Below, piece after piece: positions 1-7,866 of a stretch of 64,000 nucleotides of DNA. A program made the translations under genes and the position numbers. The notes below the pieces were generated by a model. The model searched no databases. It worked only from the letters and a program-made list of their open reading frames with translations, and had not been told where the DNA came from. The DNA is from Brevundimonas vitisensis. GTDB taxonomy: Bacteria; Pseudomonadota; Alphaproteobacteria; Caulobacterales; Caulobacteraceae. The stretch spans positions 248,001-312,000 of the forward strand of contig NZ_CP067977.1 in the NCBI RefSeq assembly GCF_016656965.1, read 5' to 3'. Every line of letters starts with the position of its first letter. Positions within the stretch are counted from its first letter, which is position 1.

Positions 1-602
1 CGCACGTCGGCATATCTGCCGCGGACATCGGTGCTCTGGCCGGTCGCATGGCGGTGGAGGAGGCGGTTCGCCGTGGCTGGCCCCTGTCGGAAACCGGCAT
101 ACTCAGGGTGAGCTTCGACGGGCTGGAAACGGCGCGGGAGCGGACGTCAAACGGCCGAGATGCCGCCGTTGCGGCGGGCGTGCCTGTCGGCAATGTCCAC
201 GACGCGCCCCAGCGCACCACCGACACCGAGGGCGGGTTCAATGCTGCCAGTCCGGTGCTGACGCGCGCAGCAATGCTCAAGCGCTGGATCGTCCTGGGCA
301 TGAACGATGAATCGGTGCTGGGCGGGGTCCGGGCAGCCGAGCAGCTGGGCCTTCCGGCGCAGGATATCATCGGCATCGGCATCGGTGGGTCAGGGTCCGC
401 AGAGGCGGAATTCTCAAAGCCCGCGCTGACCGGCTTCTACGGCTCTATCCTGCTGAGTCCTCGCCGGCACGGGTTCGACACCAGCCTGGCCATGTATCGC
501 TGGGTGACCGAGGGGGTGCGGCCAGCGCCCGTCACCTTCACGGAAGGTCTACCTATGGAGCGGTCCAACTGGCGTACGCTGCTGGCAGCGCAAAAGGCAT
601 GA
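1..602 (+). CDS. araF: L-arabinose/pentose ABC transporter substrate-binding protein (AraF-like), 5' truncated
   Basis: Only the C-terminal 199 residues are in the window; the open frame runs in from the left edge, with its first whole codon at base 3. The fragment contains a sugar-binding-protein segment with VLGMNDESVLGG, IIGIGIGG and GFYGSILLSPRRHG, which resembles the C-terminal lobe of the periplasmic L-arabinose-binding protein AraF. It would bind a pentose in the periplasm and deliver it to the AraGH membrane complex. The stop codon overlaps the araG start by 4 bases (ATGA), so the two are co-translated. The true ligand (L-arabinose or D-xylose) cannot be told from this fragment. Its position next to a xylose-oxidation operon makes either sugar plausible. 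Signal peptide and promoter lie outside the window. Confidence 0.85.
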   Translation, partial: HVGISAADIGALAGRMAVEEAVRRGWPLSETGILRVSFDGLETARERTSNGRDAAVAAGVPVGNVHDAPQRTTDTEGGFNAASPVLTRAAMLKRWIVLGMNDESVLGGVRAAEQLGLPAQDIIGIGIGGSGSAEAEFSKPALTGFYGSILLSPRRHGFDTSLAMYRWVTEGVRPAPVTFTEGLPMERSNWRTLLAAQKA

Positions 603-2101
603 GCGCGCGGATTTCCTTCAGCCGGGTGGGCAAGCGGTTTCCAGGTGTGAAGGCCCTGGACGACGTGTCTTTCACAGTCGAGGCCGGAGAGATCCGGGCC
701 CTGATGGGCGAGAATGGCGCGGGTAAGTCGACCCTGCTCAAGATCCTGGCCGGCGAACATCGACCGGACGCGGGCGATATCTGCATCGACGGGCAGCCGG
801 TGGCATTGGGCTCGCCGCGCGCCTCGGCAGCAGCGGGCGTGGCGGTCATTCATCAGGAACTTCACCTCGCTCCTGACATGACGGTCGCCGAGAACCTGAC
901 CCTTGGCATCATGCCGTCGCGGGCGGGCCTCCTGGATCGCAAGTCCATGCGGGCCAGGGCACGCTCTGTGTTGGCCCGGCTGGGCGAGCCGATCGATCCC
1001 GATGCTCGCCTCGGCGACCTGTCGATCGGCAAGCGACAGGTGGTCGAGATCGGCAAGGCGCTGTTGCGCGACGCCCGGATCATCGCCTTTGACGAGCCGA
1101 CCTCCAGCCTGTCCTCCCGTGAGACCGACGCCCTGCTGGCCGTTATCCGGGACCTGAAAAGCGAGGGCCGGGCAATCCTGTACGTCAGCCATCGCATGGA
1201 GGAGGTGTTCCGGCTGTGCGACAGCCTGACGGTGCTTCGTGATGGGCGCCTGGCCGGCGACCACGCCAGACTATCGGACGTGACCGAAGACGCCCTGATC
1301 CGCGAAATGGCCGGGCGGCGAATAGAGGACGTCTATGGTTACACGTCTCGGCCGCTGGGCGAGCCGGTGGTCCAGGTCGAGGGCCTGACTGGCAAGGGGC
1401 TATCGGCCCCCGTCAGCTTTACCGCGTACCGAGGCGAGATCCTGGGTTTCTTCGGCCTGATCGGAGCCGGACGGACGGATCTGCTGAAGCTGTTGTTTGG
1501 TGCCGTGCCGCGGACGGGCGGGCGGATCGCCATTCGCGGCCAGACCTGCAACTTCGATCATCCGCGCCGAGCCATCGCCGGAGGCTTGGCCCTGCTGCCA
1601 GAGGACCGCAAGGACGAGGGGATTGTGCCCCTGGCCTCGGTGCGGGAAAACATCGCCCTGGCATGGCGCAATCTGAGCCGCCGCAGCCCCGTGCTGGCCG
1701 CAGCGACCGAGGCCGAGGCGGCGCGCGATCACATCGCCTCACTGAGGATCAAGACCGCCTCACCCGAGATCGCTATCGCCACTCTGTCCGGGGGCAATCA
1801 GCAGAAAGCGATCCTGGCCCGGTGGCTGAGCGCCGATGCCGACATTTTCCTGATGGATGAGCCGACGCGCGGGATCGACATCGGTGCCCGAAGCGAAATC
1901 TATGCCTTGATGCATCGCCTGGCCCAGGCCGGAAAGACCCTGATCGTGGTGTCCAGCGACCTCCCCGAAGTGATGGGCGTGTCTGATCGGATTGTGGTGA
2001 TGCGCGAAGGGGCCGTCGCCGGACTGTTCGACCGGGCCGAGGCCACGCCTGAAATACTGCTTCGCCACGCTCTGCCCGACGCCGGTCGGCGCGCGTCCTG
2101 A
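599..2101 (+). CDS. araG: Sugar ABC transporter ATP-binding protein, AraG/XylG type (two ATPase domains)
   Basis: A 500-residue tandem ATPase of the carbohydrate CUT2 class, the usual length for AraG, RbsA or XylG. The first domain has a canonical Walker A GENGAGKST near residues 37-45 and the signature LSIGKRQ. The second has the degenerate P-loop GLIGAGRTDLL and a good signature LSGGNQQK with DEPTRGID, which is the normal asymmetry of this class. It powers pentose uptake through AraH at the cytoplasmic face. It starts at ATG 599 inside the araF stop and is followed by the permease after 19 bases. It is called AraG because of the AraF-like neighbour; the sequence itself does not fix the sugar. 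Confidence 0.9.
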   Translation: MSARISFSRVGKRFPGVKALDDVSFTVEAGEIRALMGENGAGKSTLLKILAGEHRPDAGDICIDGQPVALGSPRASAAAGVAVIHQELHLAPDMTVAENLTLGIMPSRAGLLDRKSMRARARSVLARLGEPIDPDARLGDLSIGKRQVVEIGKALLRDARIIAFDEPTSSLSSRETDALLAVIRDLKSEGRAILYVSHRMEEVFRLCDSLTVLRDGRLAGDHARLSDVTEDALIREMAGRRIEDVYGYTSRPLGEPVVQVEGLTGKGLSAPVSFTAYRGEILGFFGLIGAGRTDLLKLLFGAVPRTGGRIAIRGQTCNFDHPRRAIAGGLALLPEDRKDEGIVPLASVRENIALAWRNLSRRSPVLAAATEAEAARDHIASLRIKTASPEIAIATLSGGNQQKAILARWLSADADIFLMDEPTRGIDIGARSEIYALMHRLAQAGKTLIVVSSDLPEVMGVSDRIVVMREGAVAGLFDRAEATPEILLRHALPDAGRRAS

Positions 2102-2120
2102 CCTCAGCGAAAGTCTTCTC

Positions 2121-3128
2121 ATGACCCATGCCGCCCCCGAGACAACCGACAGCCCATCCCGGTCGGGGCCTCGCCTGTCGCGTCTGATCGCTGCCGCCGG
2201 GCCGATGCTGGTCCTGCTGGCGCTGCTGTCGCTGCTCGCCGTGTTCGTCCCCGACTTTGCGGGCGTTCGGAATATTCGCGGACTGATCCTGTCTGTCAGT
2301 CTGGTGGGCATGATTGCGACCACCATGATGCTGGTGCTGGCCCTGCGCGAGGTCGATCTGTCGGTCGGATCCATCGTTGCCCTGTCCGGTGTGGTGGCCG
2401 CCACCGTCATCGCAGGCAGCGGCAGTGTCTGGCTGGGCGTGCTGGCCGGCCTGGGGGCAGGGCTCGCCGTTGGCGTGTTCAATGGGGTGGTGGTTGCCAA
2501 GCTGAAGGTCAACTCCCTGATCGCGACCCTGGCGACGATGGAAATCGTTCGCGGCCTGGCCTTTCTGACCTCTGAGGGGGAGGCCGTCTCGATCCCGCAG
2601 GAGCAGTTCTATGCTCTGGGATCGGGCGAGTTTCTGGGTCTGAACTGGCCGGTCTGGATCATGGTCGGCTGTTTCGTCGTCTTCGGTCTGGTGCTGAACT
2701 TCACCGTGTTCGGCAAGAACGTCCTGGCCATCGGCGGCAATCCGGAGGCGGCGCGGCTGGCAGGGGTGCCGGTCACGCGGGTCCGCATCATTGTTTTTGC
2801 CCTGCAAGGGCTGGTGGCGGGCCTGGCAGGCATCGTACTGGCCGCGCGGATCACCTCGGGCCAACCGAACACCTCACTGGGTCTGGAACTGGCCGTCATC
2901 TCGGCCTGTGTTCTGGGCGGGGTGTCGCTGTCCGGCGGCGTGGCCAGCATCCTCGGCGTGCTGATCGGCGTGCTGATCATGGGGGCCGCCCAGAATGCCC
3001 TCAACCTGTTGGATGTGCCGACCTTCTATCAATACGTGGTGCGCGGCGGAATCCTGCTGCTCGCCGTCATCGCGGACCGGTTGCGGCACTCGGGGACGCC
3101 GGCCTGGCTGAGCTTCGGCGGTCGTTGA
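2121..3128 (+). CDS. araH: Sugar ABC transporter permease, AraH/XylH/RbsC type
   Basis: A 335-residue hydrophobic protein of the BPD_transp_2 (CUT2) permease family with about nine or ten membrane segments. The motif MLVLALREVDLSVGSIVAL near residues 73-91 and the late segment SLGLELAVISACVLGG are typical of the ribose/arabinose/xylose permeases. It forms the inner-membrane channel for the AraF-AraG system. It is 19 bases downstream of araG and 111 bases upstream of the LacI-type regulator, so it is probably the last gene of the importer operon. It is the expected length and shows no sign of damage. Confidence 0.9.
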   Translation: MTHAAPETTDSPSRSGPRLSRLIAAAGPMLVLLALLSLLAVFVPDFAGVRNIRGLILSVSLVGMIATTMMLVLALREVDLSVGSIVALSGVVAATVIAGSGSVWLGVLAGLGAGLAVGVFNGVVVAKLKVNSLIATLATMEIVRGLAFLTSEGEAVSIPQEQFYALGSGEFLGLNWPVWIMVGCFVVFGLVLNFTVFGKNVLAIGGNPEAARLAGVPVTRVRIIVFALQGLVAGLAGIVLAARITSGQPNTSLGLELAVISACVLGGVSLSGGVASILGVLIGVLIMGAAQNALNLLDVPTFYQYVVRGGILLLAVIADRLRHSGTPAWLSFGGR

Positions 3129-3239
3129 CCTGAAGCCGTCAAGTCCCCGCCAAGCTGAATCGCATCCTGCCGAAAATCGCTCTAGGGTCCGCCTGGAAGC
3201 GATGTCGGTCGCTGGTTCAGACAGGGAAGGCGCGAAGGC

Positions 3240-4283
3240 TTGACGGGATCACGACGCTCGGTGCCTGCCAGCCAGGACAAGGTTGCCACGATCAGCGATG
3301 TCGCCCGCCTGGCCGGGGTGTCGCCCATGACGGTGTCGCGGGTCGTCAACAATCAGGCCGGGGTCAAGGCCTCGACCCGAGAGGCGGTGACGGCGGCGGT
3401 GACGGCCCTGGGCTATTCGCCCAATGCGGCGGCACGCAGCCTGGCACGGGCAGGTGCCGGCCGTATCGGCCTGCTCTACTCAAACCCCAGCTCCGGCTAT
3501 CTGGGCGAGATTCTGCTGGGCGCACTGGAAGGGGCGCACAAGTCGGGCGCTCAGCTGCTGATCGGCAAATGCGACAGCGATACCGCCAGCGAGCAGGCGG
3601 CGATCCAGCGGCTGATCAGCGAGGGGGCAGGTGGGGTGATCCTGCCGCCGCCGCACGGCGAATCCTGGACTGCCATCGCCGAGATCGAAGCGCATGGGGT
3701 GGAAGCCGTCGCGATCGCGGCGGGCCGGTTCAGATCGGTCGCGACCAGTATCCGGATCGACGATATGGCCGCTGCGGCCGAGATGACGCGATACCTGCTG
3801 TCGCTCGGGCATCGGCGCATCGGCTTCATCAAGGGGGCCCAGAACCAGAGCGCCAGTGCCGAACGCCTGATCGGATTCGAGACGGAACTGAGCCAGGCCG
3901 ATCCGTCGGCGGAAGGGCTGATCGAAAGCGGCGAGTTCACCTATCGGTCCGGTTTTGAGGCAGCAGAACGGTTGCTGGGTGCGCGTCGGCCGCCGACAGC
4001 CATCTTTGCCTCAAACGACGAGATGGCGGTGGCTGCGATCGCGGCGGCGCGGCGCCGGGGGTTGGATGTTCCCCGCAATCTGACGGTGGTCGGCTTCGAT
4101 GATACGCCCCTGGCAGCCACCATCTGGCCCGCGTTGACGACCGTGCGCCAGCCCATCGCCGAAATGGCAGAGGCGGCGGTCACCCGGCTCGTCCGTGGCG
4201 GCTCCGATGATGCGGAAGACCGTGACCGGGTCGTCGAACATGCCCTGGTTATCCGGGAATCCAGCGGTCCGCCCCAGACCTAA
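3240..4283 (+). CDS. xylR: LacI-family transcriptional regulator, probable xylose repressor XylR
   Basis: A 347-residue LacI/GalR protein. The N-terminal helix-turn-helix ATISDVARLAGVSPMTVSRV lies at about residues 17-36, followed by a hinge and a periplasmic-binding-protein-like sugar-sensing domain that contains TAIFASNDEMAVAAI. The TTG start at 3240 follows GGGAAGG; a GTG at 3261 is a possible alternative and would still keep the whole DNA-binding domain. The gene lies just upstream of xylX, whose promoter carries a TGGTAGCGCTAACA palindrome that matches, as I recall it, the operator of Caulobacter xylose genes. I infer that it represses the xyl genes, and perhaps the xyloglucan genes with the same motif, until xylose binds. 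No operator is obvious before the gene itself. Confidence 0.85.
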   Translation: MTGSRRSVPASQDKVATISDVARLAGVSPMTVSRVVNNQAGVKASTREAVTAAVTALGYSPNAAARSLARAGAGRIGLLYSNPSSGYLGEILLGALEGAHKSGAQLLIGKCDSDTASEQAAIQRLISEGAGGVILPPPHGESWTAIAEIEAHGVEAVAIAAGRFRSVATSIRIDDMAAAAEMTRYLLSLGHRRIGFIKGAQNQSASAERLIGFETELSQADPSAEGLIESGEFTYRSGFEAAERLLGARRPPTAIFASNDEMAVAAIAAARRRGLDVPRNLTVVGFDDTPLAATIWPALTTVRQPIAEMAEAAVTRLVRGGSDDAEDRDRVVEHALVIRESSGPPQT

Positions 4284-4301
4284 ATTTCACTGGTGAAATT
4301 T
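4282..4301. promoter_or_regulatory. 20-bp palindrome overlapping the xylR stop and the xylX promoter
   Basis: AAATTTCAC-TG-GTGAAATTT is a 9-bp perfect inverted repeat around a 2-base centre. It begins within the stop codon of the LacI gene, and its end lies one base before a TTGACA element at 4303-4308. It is markedly AT-rich against the local sequence. The position suggests an operator for a second regulator, such as the IclR-type protein encoded at 13602-14375, though no binding partner can be proven. A short hairpin ending xylR transcription is less likely because no uridine tract follows. Confidence 0.5.
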
Positions 4302-4327
4302 CTTGACAATCTGCCCGCCGATGCGTT

Positions 4328-4341
4328 TGGTAGCGCTAACA
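4328..4341. promoter_or_regulatory. LacI/XylR-type operator in front of xylX
   Basis: TGGTAGCGCTAACA is centred on the palindrome TAGCGCTA, the hallmark of LacI-family operators. It lies about 20 bases after the -35-like TTGACA at 4303-4308 and 43 bases before the xylX start, where a bound repressor would block transcription. The same sequence, with at most one change, recurs at 17586 and 31294. It matches my recollection of the Caulobacter xylose operator, which reads ATGTTAGCGCTACCA on the other strand. Confidence 0.8.
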
Positions 4342-4384
4342 TAATCGGCACAAGGATCGGGGAAGCCGGTCCGGCGGGGGAAAT

Positions 4385-5533
4385 TTGAATATCGTCGAAA
4401 GCCTTCCCGAGGACTGGCGCGAGGCCCTGCTTATCGGGCGCGTCGCGGGGTCTGACGGTCCCATTCCCATCCTGGTCCGTAACGGCCGCGTGCTGGACGT
4501 TTCGGCCCGCGCACCGACAACGGCCGAGGCCTTGGCCAGGGATGATCTGGCCACGATGGACGGCGTCGACCTGGGGGCGATCGACACCCTGACCTTCAGG
4601 ACGGACTGGTCCGAGGAGGAGGGGTTCCATCTTCTGTCGCCGCTCGATCTTCAGTGCATCAAGGCCTCTGGCGTTACTTTCGCGGTGTCGGCCCTGGAGC
4701 GAGTGATCGAAGAGCGGGCCCGCGGCGACGCAGAGGCGGCCAATCTGATCCGCGAGGGGCTGAAGGCCCGTATCGGTGGCGATCTGAAAGATCTCCGGCC
4801 GGGGTCAGAGCAAGCCGAGGCGGTCAAGGCGACCCTCATCGCGGACGGGCTCTGGTCCCAGTATCTGGAAGTCGCGATCGGCCCCTATGCGGAGATCTTC
4901 ACCAAGGCCCCTGTCATGGCCTCGGTCGGGTGGGGCGCGGCGGTGGGGGTTCGGGCCGACTCGGCCTGGAACAACCCCGAACCTGAAGTGGTGGTGATCT
5001 GCGATCCCAGGGGGCGTGCCGTGGGCGCGGCCCTGGGCAACGACGTCAACCTGCGTGACATCGAGGGGCGATCGGCCCTGCTGCTGGGCAAGGCCAAGGA
5101 CAACAATGCCTCGGCGGCGATCGGGCCGTTCATCCGCCTGTTCGATGCCGGTTTCGGCATGGACGACGTGCGCCGGGCGAAGGTGAAGCTGGTGGTCGAG
5201 GGTGAGGACGGCTTCCGGCTGGAGGGCGAAAGCTCGATGTCGCTGATCAGCCGTGACCCGGAAGACCTGATCGCCCAGACCCTGAGCGGGCATCAGTATC
5301 CCGACGGCTTCGCCCTTTATCTCGGCACAATGTTCGCTCCGGTCGAGGATCGTGACGCTCCCGGCAAGGGGTTCACTCACAAGCTCGGCGACAGGGTTCG
5401 GGTGTCATCCGAGCGTCTGGGCGTGCTGGACAATATCGTCACCACCTGCGACCGCGCCGCGCCCTGGACCATGGGCGTGGGTGAGCTGATGCGTAATCTG
5501 GCCGCGCGCGGCCTGCTCGGAGTACCCGCATGA
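4385..5533 (+). CDS. xylX: 2-keto-3-deoxypentonate (xylonate) dehydratase XylX
   Basis: A 382-residue fumarylacetoacetate-hydrolase-fold protein very like Caulobacter XylX, with SLPEDW at the N-terminus, VDLQCIKASGVTFAVS style text (here LDLQCIKASGVTFAVS), WNNPEPEV, LGNDVNLRD and KDNNASAAIGPF. It dehydrates 2-keto-3-deoxy-D-xylonate to 2-oxoglutarate semialdehyde, step four of the Weimberg pathway, in the cytoplasm. The TTG start at 4385 is chosen because it preserves the family N-terminus; the purine-rich GGGGGAAA lies only a few bases before it. It is first in the plus-strand operon and overlaps xylB by ATGA. It is regulated by the operator at 4328. It may also accept the L-arabinose-derived enantiomer, which sequence cannot settle. 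Confidence 0.9.
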   Translation: MNIVESLPEDWREALLIGRVAGSDGPIPILVRNGRVLDVSARAPTTAEALARDDLATMDGVDLGAIDTLTFRTDWSEEEGFHLLSPLDLQCIKASGVTFAVSALERVIEERARGDAEAANLIREGLKARIGGDLKDLRPGSEQAEAVKATLIADGLWSQYLEVAIGPYAEIFTKAPVMASVGWGAAVGVRADSAWNNPEPEVVVICDPRGRAVGAALGNDVNLRDIEGRSALLLGKAKDNNASAAIGPFIRLFDAGFGMDDVRRAKVKLVVEGEDGFRLEGESSMSLISRDPEDLIAQTLSGHQYPDGFALYLGTMFAPVEDRDAPGKGFTHKLGDRVRVSSERLGVLDNIVTTCDRAAPWTMGVGELMRNLAARGLLGVPA

Positions 5534-6288
5534 CCGATGCGATCTATCCTTCGCTGAAAGGGCGTCTGGTCGTGGTTACGGGGGGTGGATCGGGCATCGG
5601 CGCGGGCATCGTCGAGGCGTTTGCCCGTCAGGGCGCGCGGGTGGTCTTCTTTGATGTGGCGACCGAGGACTCGGAAGCCCTGGCGGCTTCATTGTCCGAC
5701 CTCGACCCGGCCCCCCTGTTCCACTGGTGCGACCTGACCGGCGTGGAGTCGTTGCAGGCGTGTCTGGCCGATGTGATTGCCAGCCATGGCCCGATCGACG
5801 TGCTGATCAACAATGCCGCAAATGACGACCGCCACAGCCTGGCCGAGGTCACGCCGGACTATTGGGACGACCGGATCGCGGTCAACCTGCGTCACCTCTA
5901 CTTTGCGGCACAGTCCGTTGCCCCTGCCATGCGCCTCCAGGGCCGCGGGGTCATCCTGAACCTCGGGTCGATCAGCTGGCACCTGGGACTGCCGGACCTG
6001 TCGCTTTATGAAACGGCCAAGGCCGGAATCGAGGGGATGACGCGGGCGCTGGCGCGCGAACTGGGAGCCGATGGCGTCAGGGTGGCGTGCATCGTGCCGG
6101 GCAATGTGAAGACCCCACGCCAGATGAAGTGGTACACGCCAGAAGGCGAGGCCGAGATTGTCGATGCGCAATGCCTGAAGGGCCGAATCGAGCCTCGGGA
6201 CGTCGCCGCCCTGGCGCTGTTCCTGGCCTCGGACGATGCGCGCTTCATCACCGGACATGAGTATTTCGTGGACGCCGGCTGGCGATAG
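5530..6288 (+). CDS. xylB: D-xylose 1-dehydrogenase (SDR family) XylB
   Basis: A 252-residue short-chain dehydrogenase. It has the NAD-binding TGGGSGIGAG near residue 17, NNAANDDR in the middle, and the catalytic Ser-Tyr-Lys set in GSISWHLGL and YETAKAGIEG. The text INNAANDD, SISWHLGL and PGNVKTPRQ closely resembles Caulobacter XylB. It oxidises D-xylose with NAD+ to xylonolactone, the first step of the pathway, and relatives also oxidise L-arabinose. It overlaps xylX by 4 bases. The downstream sugar porter begins 61 bases after its stop. Confidence 0.92.
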   Translation: MTDAIYPSLKGRLVVVTGGGSGIGAGIVEAFARQGARVVFFDVATEDSEALAASLSDLDPAPLFHWCDLTGVESLQACLADVIASHGPIDVLINNAANDDRHSLAEVTPDYWDDRIAVNLRHLYFAAQSVAPAMRLQGRGVILNLGSISWHLGLPDLSLYETAKAGIEGMTRALARELGADGVRVACIVPGNVKTPRQMKWYTPEGEAEIVDAQCLKGRIEPRDVAALALFLASDDARFITGHEYFVDAGWR

Positions 6289-6349
6289 GCGAAAACGACA
6301 GATCAAACTGCTCGCGTCAGACGGGCTGGAAACGAGGGAAGAAAACGAG

Positions 6350-7783
6350 ATGGCAGGACCGACGGGGGGCTCCGGCCCGGATATCGCGGGCACCGACCGC
6401 GTAAATATGGCGTTCATCGCCCTGATCGTGGCCGTGGCCACTATTGGCGGCTTCATGTTCGGATATGATTCCGGCGTGATCAACGGGACGCAGGACGGGC
6501 TGGAACAAGCCTTCAACCTGTCGGCCCTGGGCACCGGGTTCAACGTGGGGGCGATCCTGCTGGGCTGTGCCTTCGGGGCCTTCGCTGCGGGCCGTCTGGC
6601 GGATGCGATCGGCCGCCGCACGGTCATGCAGATCTCGGCCATCCTGTTCATCGTCTCGGCGGTTTGGGCGGGAGCGGCAGACAGCTCGGCTCACTTCATC
6701 ATCGCGCGCTTCATCGGCGGCCTGGGTGTCGGAGCGGCCTCGGTGCTGTCGCCGGCCTATATTTCGGAAGTCACTCCGGCTTCGATCCGGGGCCGACTGT
6801 CCAGCGTTCAGCAGATCATGATCATCACCGGCCTGACGGGGGCGTTCGTCGCCAACTACTGGCTGGCCAGTACCGCTGGCGGGTCGACCGCCGAGTTCTG
6901 GATGGGCTTTCCTGCCTGGCGCTGGATGTTCTGGCTACAGGTTGTCCCGGCCGCCATCTATCTGTTGGCCCTGCTGGTGATCCCTGAAAGCCCACGGTAT
7001 CTGGTGGTCAAGAAGAAGGACGCGGCGGCCCAGGCCGTGCTGTCCAAACTGTTCGGCGCTACCGCCGGTGCTCGCAAGGTCGATGAGATCCGCGCCTCTC
7101 TAGCCTCGGACCACAAGCCCAAATTCTCTGACCTTCTGGACCCGATCACCAAGAAGGTTCGGCCCATCGTCTGGGCGGGTCTGATCCTGGCCGTGTTCCA
7201 GCAACTGGTCGGCATCAACATCGTCTTCTACTACGGTGCCGTGCTGTGGCAGTCGGTCGGCTTCTCCGAGAACGACGCGTTGCAGATCAATATCCTGTCG
7301 GGCGTGCTGTCGATCGTGGCCTGCCTGGGTGCCATCTCGGTCATCGACAAGATCGGCCGCAAGCCGCTGCTGCTGATCGGCTCGGCGGGCATGTTCGTGA
7401 CACTGGCTGTTGTGGCCTGGTGCTTCTCTCGCGCGGCGCTGGTGGATGGCAACTTGCAGCTGGACGACCAGACCGGCCTGATCGCCCTGATCTCGGCCAA
7501 CGCCTATGTGGTCTTCTTCAACCTCAGCTGGGGCCCGGTGATGTGGGTCATGCTGGGCGAGATGTTCCCCAACCAGATGCGGGGTTCGGCCCTGGCGGTG
7601 GCCGGTTTCGCCCAGTGGATCGCCAACTTTGCCATTTCGGTCAGCTTCCCCTGGATGGCAGCGACCCTCGGTCTTGTGGTGACCTACGGCTTCTATGCGG
7701 TCAGCGCCCTGATCTCCTATTTCCTGGTTCAGGCCTGGGTGAAGGAAACGCGGGGCCGCGAACTGGAAGACATGACCGGCTGA
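6350..7783 (+). CDS. xylE: MFS sugar porter (D-xylose:H+ symporter-like)
   Basis: A 477-residue sugar-porter-family transporter with 12 predicted membrane segments. It shows the family motifs GYDSGVINGTQ near the start, RFIGGLGVGAAS, PESPRYLV at the central loop and ETRGRELEDM at the C-terminus. The open frame continues upstream into xylB, but ATG 6350 with GAGGGAAG before it gives the normal N-terminus, so the longer frame is rejected. It would import xylose by proton symport across the inner membrane, alongside the ABC importer encoded at 1-3128. It sits between the dehydrogenase and the semialdehyde dehydrogenase genes and is followed by a strong hairpin. Confidence 0.88.
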   Translation: MAGPTGGSGPDIAGTDRVNMAFIALIVAVATIGGFMFGYDSGVINGTQDGLEQAFNLSALGTGFNVGAILLGCAFGAFAAGRLADAIGRRTVMQISAILFIVSAVWAGAADSSAHFIIARFIGGLGVGAASVLSPAYISEVTPASIRGRLSSVQQIMIITGLTGAFVANYWLASTAGGSTAEFWMGFPAWRWMFWLQVVPAAIYLLALLVIPESPRYLVVKKKDAAAQAVLSKLFGATAGARKVDEIRASLASDHKPKFSDLLDPITKKVRPIVWAGLILAVFQQLVGINIVFYYGAVLWQSVGFSENDALQINILSGVLSIVACLGAISVIDKIGRKPLLLIGSAGMFVTLAVVAWCFSRAALVDGNLQLDDQTGLIALISANAYVVFFNLSWGPVMWVMLGEMFPNQMRGSALAVAGFAQWIANFAISVSFPWMAATLGLVVTYGFYAVSALISYFLVQAWVKETRGRELEDMTG

Positions 7784-7812
7784 TTTCTCGACCGGTCGAC
7801 CCCATATGCCCA

Positions 7813-7842
7813 GAACGGGCGGCGCTCCCCCGCCGCCCGTTC
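7813..7842 (+). terminator. Strong hairpin between xylE and xylA (attenuator or partial terminator)
   Basis: GAACGGGCGGC and GCCGCCCGTTC form a perfect 11-bp stem around an 8-base loop. Only ATTTCAT follows, with no long uridine run, so full termination is doubtful. Lying within the xyl operon, it may lower xylA-xylC expression relative to the upstream genes or protect the 3' end of the xylE part of the message. Confidence 0.6.
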
Positions 7843-7866
7843 ATTTCATGACGAAGGACGCGCACC

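Noticed and set aside
6236-6349. Longer N-terminus for the xylE-type porter beginning inside xylB
   Set aside because: The added 38 residues are charged, overlap xylB out of frame and do not match sugar porters. ATG 6350 has a ribosome-binding site.
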